Below are positions 50,501 to 62,020 of a stretch of 64,000 nt of DNA, one piece after another. The DNA lies in the NCBI GenBank assembly GCA_026874595.1, contig CM049317.1, positions 12,814,882-12,878,881 of the forward strand, given 5' to 3'. The notes beneath the pieces are model-generated. The model was not told the DNA's origin. It searched no databases and worked only from the letters and a program-made list of their open reading frames with translations. Numbering within the stretch: the stretch's first letter is position 1; the number at the start of each line of letters is the position of its first letter. The stretch is from Sipunculus nudus. Its lineage: Eukaryota; Annelida; Sipuncula; Golfingiida; Sipunculidae. The position numbers were made by a program, and so were the translations under genes.

Positions 50501-53500
50501 GTGTTCTTAATATAATGATGGGATGCCGGGTTGTTTTATTTTTATATTAATCACAGGTAATGGAATACAGCATTGGCTTACAAGATTAAAGTTTAAATGT
50601 TTGATCAATTCTGCGAAGTAACAGATAAATCATATAAAGAACTATTCATGAATCCTAGTAAGAATAATAGGCATGTTTTAACTTAAGAAAATCTTTCTTT
50701 TTTTCATTCCCCCCCCCCCCCCCCCAAATAACTGCTTTTAAAATGTATAACCTAAGATAACCATGACTATGATGTTTTGCATACGTTTGCTGCCGTAGGA
50801 AAGGGAGGAAAGGGGGGGGATTTACCAATACCGTTTAAGGTAGCATCGAAGGCAAAATCCATTTGAATAAAATTTAGCCCAAACTTCATTTAAAATAAAT
50901 ATTAAATCAATGAATGATACATTATGTAAAATTCGACGTTGTGTTCTTTCTGTTGGTATATATATTTATAAATTCACATTCATTTTCATAGGAAACTTTA
51001 TCAATTTTGAAATTTTTAAAAGGTACACAATATCAAACAGCCAGTAACCCAAATAGTTTGATATAAGCCTATTAAAAGTAGTTTGCTGTTACTGGGTGCT
51101 AAAAATTGTGTACCATTTTATACTTACTGCTCATAACAAACTGGGAGAATTCCAAAAGAAGCTTTCCTTTTTCTCGCATGAAGCACGGGTTAGTCGTCCT
51201 GTTTGTGTTCGCTGCAATATAATTGCAAAACTCGTTAAAATTATATTTGTGCCGTGCAGTACTGAGATATTTACAGTTAAATTATGTTACCAGCAAGGAA
51301 CGGCTACGCTTCTAAAATGTTATATCACAATACCAACACCAGTAACTTGCATGGTAGTTAAAATCGAGATAGCAGGCCACATAGTAAGTTATAAACACTA
51401 TATGCAAAAAAGATTGAATTGGATTTTAGGCCATAATAAATACTGTGGGTTTCTGTTCGCGAGGTTATTCGATTCGATTTTTTTTTTAAAAGAAAGTAAA
51501 CCTTCGTGAATAATGTCACATCTACAAAGGTTAACAGTGCCTCATAAAAGAGCCTCATTGGCAGCATATCCACGTAATCAATAAAAGTTGAAAGGCTAAT
51601 ATATAAAAAAATGACATGTATTTAATGTTATCCGTAAACCAAAGATTGATAAAACAAAAAATATCTTATCTTTTGTATTAACAGCCAATAATCAACAAGA
51701 ATTTTCATTCCATAGGCTTCCCATGTTCCCTTTTCGTCAAATTAATCAGATTTTGCGTGAAAATTAAAATATTAATATCAATATGGATTTAATCGATCGG
51801 TGTATATTACTGTAAAGTAATATCGCGAAAATAGAACCCTCCCGAAACACTGGAAAACTGAATCTCCCCTAGATTTAACACCGTGAATTTGAAAATAAAC
51901 ACAGTAGTCTCCCGTTGTCTGACCATGTTAGACCGGCCCAATCAATAGACTGTTATCATTCCTCCCACTGGCAGAGCCATTAAACCTGCTCTTGCTGTGG
52001 CGCATTGTGTAGACAGGTATGTCACACCACACGCAGCGGACATATATTTCCAGAGACATTATCAAGTCCAGAAATTCCGAGTCTAGGGGTGTGCAACAAA
52101 AACGAATTTATATCCACAAACGTCACACATAGCTTTCGCCCACCGTTGACTGGTTTAGGTCTCACAAACAATACTTCCAGAATACACAGTTCTCTGCCTT
52201 TCGCCCCCCGTTAACTGGCTCCAAATACAATTTTTTCAACGCACAACGTATTCCTACGCCCAGCTGGGCTAAATATAAAACTCAAGGACAAATATTCGTC
52301 CTTTCGCGGTTCTTACAAACCCGTCGCTGGGTACCAATCTACACCTTACAACACGTCTGGTTACTAAGACCTCTCGACTGATTGACTCTGATCCACTTAC
52401 CTAGACTGACTGGCCTACCGGCTCTTCATATACCAGCCGCGAAGAAACTTCGATTAAGTTCTAGTCATCGAATGTTCTACAGACTTATCTACATGGACAG
52501 TACTAGCTATGCCTCCCAGAAGCCTCTAGACCCCCAGCATCTTCCGACATTTAATCATAACAAACCACATTCGAGTAAGGTCCGTCACCTGATACATAAA
52601 CAAACCGGTCTGATCCACACAACTGATGATACAAATAAACAAAACGTTTCCCAACCATATCTTAAGATTCTCTGAAACTTCCATTTTAATTGACCTGACC
52701 TGGTGATACATTTGTGTCAAGGTACTGTCCCTGCGCGGCAATTCATATATCTAATTTACATCGCTCTGGGCGATAAGCTGGTGCTGAGTGAAGTCTGTCG
52801 GTATATGGAATCACGTTTTATTTAAACCATGTAGGAAACAAAAATACTTAAGCCTTTGCAGGGTTAATATCATGTGTGTATGTCACTGGTAAGATGTCCG
52901 TCGGTGTGTGTGTCAGAGATGATACTAACCTAGGACATAGGTGACAAAGGCCGTATTCCCGTGCTTGGCTCTCTCTATGGTCATACAGGCGTGATAGTCC
53001 TTCCCGTCCTGTGACCTACCGCGACAGAACGGATACAACTCAAATATGCATGAGTAAATTAAACGTGCATCACATGTGCATGCAATGACTGTTTAATATA
53101 ATTATGATGTGCCGATTCTAACTACATAGTCGAAGTTATGAATTCACGACAAAATGTAAATAACGTAAAATAAATTGTAACCTAATGCTTGCGTGGTCGT
53201 AGAAGCCCTGACTTCATCGCACTGACTCCCATTCCTTAAACTCAACCAAGCAGGGCTATTTTCGGTAAAAATATTCTTTACGACATGTGACATAGGAAAG
53301 CTCGGTCCAGTGAGCATATGTTAAAGATAACAGATTTATAAACTTTAATGTTCTTTCCCGTGTTTCAAGCACGGGCGCAATTTATGGGAGGAAAAGATTA
53401 TCCTATTATCAACAGCTGTTTATTAACATTGGATTTCGCATGTTCTGTTCAATTTATAGGTAGACTTTAAGAGGGGTTAAAGTTGCCTCATGCTTGTTTG

Positions 53501-56500
53501 AATGACACATCAAGATAAAACAACCCTGGATTAACTTATAGCAAGTGATACTTGTGTAAAATTGTTCTGTAAACATCGAGCTGATTAACATATTATATTG
53601 GTTATGCTATCCGGTGCTCATGTAAACATACCACTGTTGTCTAATTCTCAGGAGGTTTTCGCTTAGCTGAAGAATTTCGTCTGCTTCTATCAGCTCCATG
53701 TCTTCTGGTTCTTAAGTATTAAAAATTACAGTATGCATAAAAAGAATAAATTGCTAGCTATAGAATCAGGTAGACAAAAAGGAATGGAAAGAAAAGAATC
53801 TTTGTATACGGTTATCACCTTGGTGACAATATTAGTTTATATATCAGTATATATATCAGGGCTTTCAACAGGTAGAAAAGCCGAAGAGTCCGGCACTCAG
53901 GGTAAATTTTGGAGCGTCACATGGGACTGACGATCTGTGTCAAATGTTGAAGGATTTTGTAAAATGATTAAGATAATTGAAGGGTTAGTTGTCAGTACAA
54001 TTATTTACAATGAACAGGTTTTTGAGGTAGTCTGTTCTAGTATGTGACTGCTACAAGAGCAAAAACACACACAAACCCTCTCGGTCCAAAATCCATAAAT
54101 TTCGCCCGTTTGGATGCCTGGATCTCCAGGACTGTGTGTGAGTTTGGTTTCGAGCGTCACAGACGCTTACCATACCGTGTTCCTGAAAGCCCTGTTTATA
54201 TTTATAACAAATTCAGAAGCCGAGATCAGTCGCTAGATTCTAAAATATTTGCATAATGGACACTATGACTCGTGTAAATGATAAAAATATATCGCAGTGC
54301 GCAAAATTATCATTTAACATTTTATTTTGGCGGTGTTGAAGTGATGAGCTTTGAAAGTCAACTACTGCTCGTACCTGTGACCGCTGAGAGCGTTCTGGTA
54401 AACACCTGGTATTCATAGATGATAATCTGACGAGGCGGCAGAGTGCTGGTGAACCAGACCCCCTGAAACTGTGGGCTGATCGCTTTTTTCCAGCGATCTA
54501 AAAAAAAGTAAAAATAACGTGATGACAGAGGGGCTCTAATTCAAGTAAGCGGTAAAACTGTATTTCGTCCATCACAAACATTTTTTTTAAAGAAGAAACC
54601 AATTAACTGCATTGCTGTTCTATATGGTCTCACACTTCAAGCGGATAATTTTGTATGACTTTTTCATGATATTTTGAAAACCAACCCCAAACATCATAAC
54701 TGCATAAACATTCATAACTTTTCAAATATGATTGGTAAAAGTACGGAATATTAGACGTTGTATGGATTAAATAAAACGCCCCCCCCCCCCCCCATTGTCC
54801 CCTTAATTTTTCCACCTGGTATCCTGTCGTCTTAGTAGCACTTAGCTTTAAGACTGTTGCGTTTGTGCCTGCCTGTGTCTTTGTGAGTTTTTTTCACAAT
54901 ACAACTCGCGCATTCATGCTTGGAATAAAAAAGATCAGGGCATTACGGGAATGGACCAATGAAGAATCGATTAGAGTTTGATGTGGATCATGCACATGAT
55001 CCGGATACTGGAACATCAACAAGAAATATTCACGGCGGAGGCTTGCATACATCCAAACATGGAGAAGAAAACAGAAAGAAAACAGAAGAAACACCGGATC
55101 GATTCTTGAATATCTTGATTTGTGAAGTTACGCAATATGATTATGAGGCTTTATGCGCTATATGTTTATATTAGTACCACTGATCGCGCCGATTCAAGCT
55201 TATTTCAAGTTCAACTCCTCTAAAGGGGCAAGCAAACAGTTTGAGCTGTCAGTATTGGCATAAACTACGCTATTTTAAGGAGGAAACATTATATTTTGTG
55301 TATATTTAACATACCTGGTGTGTGATTAGGTCTCTTTAAACAAAAGCGTTTGGTCAAGTAGGGATGGTGACAGTACAATAAAGTCAGATATCAGAGCAAT
55401 AATCATAAAAATTTAATTTAAAAAAAATGTACCGGTATGAGAACACTGTGTCTTACCATCGTCGAAGTCTAAGATTTTGTACACACTATACAAATAGGGG
55501 AACTCGGCATTCCCGGTGGTGTTGTTTGACTGCTTGTCTTTGCCTGGCCATTTTGTTTTACAGTTCTCCCCGGACCCAAACAGCCCGTAATCGTTCATGC
55601 AGGTGCAGTAATTTCTGAAAAGTTACTTGTAACAATGCTATGTCAGGACATAGAGTAAACTATCCAATACATTATTTGTCAGATAGTAAACATATTATCA
55701 GATGTGAAACATTACTTGCGCCCATTTCATATACAAAACAACACAAAGATGAGAGACAATGTACAATGTTAAGTTAATATTGTTTATCTGGTTAAAAAAC
55801 ATGCGAATAGTTTTTAAAAATCTGCGAGCTCAAAAACGTAACTTAATATAAGAAACAGAATACAACGGGAATAAAAACAGATCGATGAACGAACCTATAG
55901 CCACGATTAAAATGTATTTAACCCCCCCCCCCCCCCCGAAGTAATGGTAATTTGACAGGATGCCTGAAGACCGGCTCAATGGATGTCAATGAAATATAGA
56001 ATGTAGGCCGGGAATGTAAACATCTGAAATTTGTGAACACTGAGGGTACACTCCGGTCCAAATTATCACAGGAAGATCGGATGTGGCTGCGTTGTAAACT
56101 TCAGGTGTTATTACGCCATTACGCAACAGTTATCAATGAAGAGCAATCATGTGAGATGACGTCACATGGTAACAATGACATGACACGAACGCCTTGCTGC
56201 GTGGGCGCTGGATGACTATTGGTCTGTCAGCCCGCATCATATTTATGGATGCTGATTTTGTGATTTTGTATTCCTGGGCAAGGACAATTTTATATAAAAA
56301 GCTTGGCTTTAAGATACCATTTTATGTTATCATTTTTTCTCTTCTTGAATAGTTGGTAGTGATTTATCGTGCTGTCATCTAGAGACTATACAGGAAACTA
56401 GCGACGAACCTTTGTAGAATTTTCCCCACAATTAATATAATACAGCACAGGAATTTGCGACACAAAATGGCCTAAAGGTCTGTCCGAATTGAAAATGTTT

Positions 56501-59500
56501 GTTACATCAGTAAGCCAAACACACATGGGCAATCTAACAGGTAAAAATGATAGTTAATGAACCAAAACAATCGCACCTGGTGCTTTAATCTCATTTTATG
56601 TCGATTTAAGGTGAACTGTAATGATATTTTTAGATTTCTGGTGAATCACACATATCGGTGAAAGATGGGATTTATTTACAATTATGCAACATCCATTTAA
56701 AGATATTTTTTTGATATAAAAAGCTTAAAATTAAGAAAATGTTCTGTTTATCGAGGCAAGCGGCATAAGACATCCAGCTTTTTTACTTTTGCACGTGGCA
56801 CGCAAATTTTTCAGTTTATGATCCCATAGTTACCGTACCATACAAAGCCACTACCCGGGATCATTCAAAACAAGTGTATGTATAAGCATGCTGGATCGAA
56901 AACGGAAGGCATTAACATTTTTACTACGAAAAAAAAATAATAATGTTAGCACATTCATGGAATAATCCAATATTGTTTCAATGCCGGTACAGGTTGTAAT
57001 AATTTCCACTGTGCATAAAACCATGTACAACTGTCAGACGTGAACAGCACATAAAGTCTACGTTTTGCAAATAATTCTGTACTGGACCAAACGAGGGAAT
57101 GCGGCTTATATATGTGTGTGTTTTCGTGATGACTTCATAACACCTAGCTCAAATAGCCATGCTTAAGACCCCTAATTAATATAGTTTCCGTAATATTAGG
57201 TCCAGCGGAGATATAATATTACAACACAGACCTATAGTGTATAGTCCGTCCAAGTACCCGTGTCCGCATGTTTTTCTTGGATATCTTTTTCATACAAGTA
57301 AAGCAGTGTAAACCTTTCTTGTCCAAAGGTTGCAGGAGCTATTCCGCCGACTACCTGCGTAAAAGTAATGCCTTACATAGCTTTTATTTTGTATGAAACA
57401 AATAATCCAAAACATGACAATACAAGTTACAGCGTTTACGACTTATTCCTTGCCTGAGAACGGATCATGCGAAATTATCCGAAATAAGCCATAACCATTG
57501 CGCAATTATCAAGGGCGGATCCAGGATTTAGGAAAAGGATGGGTCGAACCCAGGAGGACTAATGATAAAACCTAAAAAAAGGTCCTCAGGCCCTGGAAAA
57601 GGGTCTGAACCCCTTAAAAAAGTTTGCGGCCACTGAAAAGAAAGGGGGGGGGGGGGGGGGGGAGGGGCACTGGATCTGCTTCTCATTATGATTTTGTTAA
57701 GTCTTGTGTAAGGTGAAATCAACGATCACATTTTTAAAATTATTTTTATAACTCACAAAAGTTTGTATAGGCTGATAGTATATGCCATTGTGTGTAAAAC
57801 GAGGTCTGTATTTTTGTTCTTCTGATCAAACAGTCGTATTCATTGATTATTAATCAGGCTTTATAATAATTATTTTATTTTAATTAATGTTTCTATCACT
57901 TTTATTCTCCACAGTTATGTATAATTCACGTACAAACAGTCGCAGTAATTTAATAATTAAACAGATAAATAGCACAGCAATGGAAACGTGTTTTGTTTGT
58001 TAGGTAAATATGACGTCATCACCTGATGTCAAATCTCTGCTGGTGCCGCCGCGCGGAGTCATACCTTGGCTAATACTCGTAAAGCTAATTTCTTTTACTT
58101 CAATTTGCTACCTTCGCTGTAATAAACTATCATTTTTGCTCACCGGGGTAACCTTTAATGCTTAATTAAGGGGGCAAATAAAAAATCGTTACAGTTCACC
58201 GTTAACGTTTTGGCTCCTTGGCACGTCAAAATGACTTAACGAAGTGCCGCCAAAACGTGGGCTTCTATGCGAACGTCTGGATCATTCTAGCACCAGTTAA
58301 TAAGTGAAAGGCACACTACCATGACTTGCTGGACTGCCTTCTTCACGATAGGGGTAGACCTTTGATGAGTCAGTTAACTTATAGATAAGAGGGGTGGTAG
58401 GTAGGTCGGATATCTAACATCTTGAAGTATGACAACATATGAATCTGTATATATTAATTTCATACCCAGCATATCCCGCCGCGTACAGAAACCCTCCTTT
58501 GGAGCAGAAGAGTGTACAGGATTCCGCGTTGGGGTAAGGAACGCCTCCCCTCACGTGTCGCTCCGGATCATACCGGTCTACCCAGCATCCATCTATCCGG
58601 TCACTGTGACGTAATGGTTCACGCTTACCTAGAAAAGACCCTGGAAAGCAGCAGTTTTTTTTTTTTTGCTTTTTATTTAGTATTCATATACATATCAGAA
58701 CAGGGAACGAAGGTTTGGAAGGGTAAATAAAACATGGGCCATGACGCTAGGCTGATGCCCATGCTTTTTATATTAATTTAATATTTTGTCTGTGAGAATA
58801 GCCTAAGGCTAAAGTTACAGTGTTGAAAAAATTGACAGAAAATAAAAATTTTAGGATTCATAGAGGACATTCCCAGGACCCCCCTGGATTTCATAATAGA
58901 GGGTTCCGAGGTAACAAGATACAATTTGTACCCTGTCTGTCTAAGTGCTCAAAATCATGTTTCTTGTCCCTAGCTAGCAGAATATAGGTCACCATGATCC
59001 AGTTTCAAGCTTCCAAGGAGAATTGCCAAGGATTTCCCTGAATGTCATGTAAGAAGAGTCTAGGGCTAATGGATACAATTTGTGCCTTGACTCTCTGGGT
59101 GCGCAAAACCATTTTTCAGCCCATAGGTCACACAATATAGGTCACCATGCCCTTATTTCAGGTGTCCCAAGGACACTTGACTAGGACCGCCCTGAAGTTT
59201 ATTTTAAAAGACTAAAGGCCTAATGAGTACAATTCGTGCCCTGTCTGACTGTCTGGGTACTTAATAGACATCTTAACTGAAAGGTTGCAAAATATAGGTC
59301 ACCGTGATCTAATTTCAGGTTCCAAAGGACACTGGCCAAGGACGTCTCAAAATGTTATATTGGAAGATTCAAGGCCTAATGGATACTATCTGTGCCCCAT
59401 CTGACTGTCACAAAATACAGGTAACCATGACCTAATTTCAATTTTATACGGAGAATTGCCAAGGATTTCCCTGAATGACACATAAGAAGAGTCTAGGGCT

Positions 59501-61536
59501 AATGGATACAATTTGTGCCTTGTCTCTCTGGGTGCGCAAAACCATTTTTCAGCCCATTAGTCACACAATATTGGTCACCATGCCTTAATTTCAGGTTCCC
59601 AATGACACTTGACTAGGACCTCCCTGAATTTTATTTTAAAAGATTCAAGGCCTAATGGGTACAATTTGTGCCCTGTCTGTCTGTCTGTCTGGGTGCTTAT
59701 ATGACATCTTAACTGAAAGGTTGCAAAACATAGGTCACAATGATCTAATTTCAGGTTCCCAAGGACACTGGCCAAGGACGTCTCAGAATGTTACATTGGA
59801 AGATTCGAGGCCTAACAGATACAATGTGTGCCCTGACTGACTGTCTGGGTGCATATTTCCATAAGGTCCCAAAATATAGGTCATGGTGACCTAATTTCAG
59901 CTTTCCACAGACATTTGCCAAAGACGTCTCAGAATGTTACATTAGAAGATTCTAGGTCTAACAAATACAATGTGTGCCCTGTCCGACTTTCTGGGTGCTC
60001 AAAATCCTGTTTCCCCCTGTAGGTCACAAGATGTAGATCACCATGACCTAATTTTAGGTTTTCCAAGGAGATTTGCCTAGGACCTCCTAGGATGTTTCAT
60101 TAGAAGATTATAGGCCTTACAGATATAATTTGTGACTATCTGACATTCAGGAGGCTCAAAATCAAGGTTTTGTCCTGTAGGTCACAAAATGTAGGTCACC
60201 ATGACATAATTTCAGATTTCCAAGGAGATTTGCCTAGAGCCTCCCATGAAATTGTGTAAGAAGAATCTAGGCCCAACAGATACGATTTGTCACCATCTGA
60301 CATTCAACGTGTTCATAAAACATCTTTTTCCTATAGGTCACAGACTAAGGTCACAGTTACCCAATTTCAGGTTTCTAAGGACATTTGCCTAGGACCTCCC
60401 CCAATGTCATGTTGGAGGATTCTAGGCCTAGTGGATATTATTTGTGTCCGATCTGACTGTCTTGGTGCTCACAATCACGTTTTCGGCCCATAGGGCACAA
60501 AATACAGGTAACAATGACCTAATTTCAGGTTTCCAAGGAGATCTGCCTATAATCTCCCTAGATATTGTGTTATAATATTCTAGGCCTCACAGATACGATT
60601 TGTTAGGTTAGAGTTTTCTGGGCCTCATGTATACAAGTTGTGCCCTGTCTGATTGCCTTGGTGCTCGAAATCATGTTTTCGGCCCCTAGGTCACAAAATA
60701 AAGGTCACAATGACATAATTTCCGGTTTCCTAGCAGATTTGCCCAGGACCATCCTGGATGTACAGTTAGAAGTTTCTAGGTCTAACGGTTACGATTTGTG
60801 CTCTGTTAACGGACGGACGGTCGGACAGCCGGACAACCGGAGGGACATCGGACAAAGGGTGATCGCTATAGGTTAACCCAGATGACTTACAGTCAGCTGA
60901 GCTAAAAATGCTCACTCAAGTTCTAAAGCGTGGCCTAGTCTTGCAGGGCGGTCCTCAATTTTGCTTGTGGCACGACTCAGTAGGAAGGCCCTGAGTCGTG
61001 ATTGTCTTGGCTATGCTTGTATAGCAAAGTTCTCTGGGTTCGATCGCCAGTTGGACACAGAGCAAAGAGCAGATCAGGCCAATAAGGGCGTTGTATCGCA
61101 TTTGAATGAAACTCCAAATTATAAACATGCGATTTCCTGCCTCGCTGTTTGACCAAGAAGATAAAATTATTCATATATATATATATTATTTCATATCATA
61201 ATATATTTACATAAATTTTATTTATGTATTCTCTTTGGTTTGACTAAACCGGGGAACCACCTCGCATTTTTTTATTCTTGACTCAGCTTTGTGAGGAGCA
61301 CTATTACCGGGAGGTTGGCCAAACTTGGCCAGAATGATAAGATTGGTTTTAAACTTATAAACCTCATCTCCGCACATCTGCCTACAGTGCTTGTAGATAT
61401 ATTAAAGAATTGCAAAACGATTTGCTACAGTATTTCAAACTTACGTGTAAGGGCAAACTCGTATACCTTCCGATCACGACTCGTATTTGTATGAGTACAG
61501 TCAAGCGGGTTATCAACCAGATACCCTGAAAGTAAC

Positions 61537-61589
<53 letters not shown>

Positions 61590-61909
61590 GTGTGTATGTG
61601 TGTTTAATGAAACTGTCTCTTATATGAAATTTATACCATGATGAATATGGTACCTCAGCCTTTGAAACGTACCTGTAAATTTCGGAGTAAGCTGTAAAAC
61701 GGTATATAATGTACATAACGGTGACCTCCACAATGCCCAACAGGGATCTACAGGGATATAAGGTCAACCTTACATTTTGGTAATATGTGGCGTTCTTTTT
61801 GTACCAGATGACAATATCGATGAAACAGTAGTATGAGATGGATGTGTCATGTACTCAGTACTAGTATATTAGTATATCTGCAGGGCCATTGTTTCACAAG
61901 GGGATGGTC

Positions 61910-61940
<31 letters not shown>

Positions 61941-61976
61941 GGAGAGAGAAAGAGTGAGACTGACAGATATAGACAG

Positions 61977-62020
<44 letters not shown>

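Noticed and set aside
51096-51509. 137-codon plus-strand open frame.
   Set aside because: No motif, no splice or promoter context, lies in a gene 1 intron; likely chance in AT-rich DNA.
57329-57362. A possible extra minus-strand exon behind acceptor acttttacgcag (peptide [11 protein letters not shown]) that could precede the NYCTC exon.
   Set aside because: The exon at 58466-58628 ends in phase 2 and joins the NYCTC exon perfectly as a WSC domain; this piece lies inside the TTAA transposon and has a poor donor.
58900-60900. Regularly spaced repeats that might suggest a CRISPR array.
   Set aside because: Units of ~157 bp are contiguous and diverged in a eukaryotic transposable element; no short identical repeats with unique spacers.
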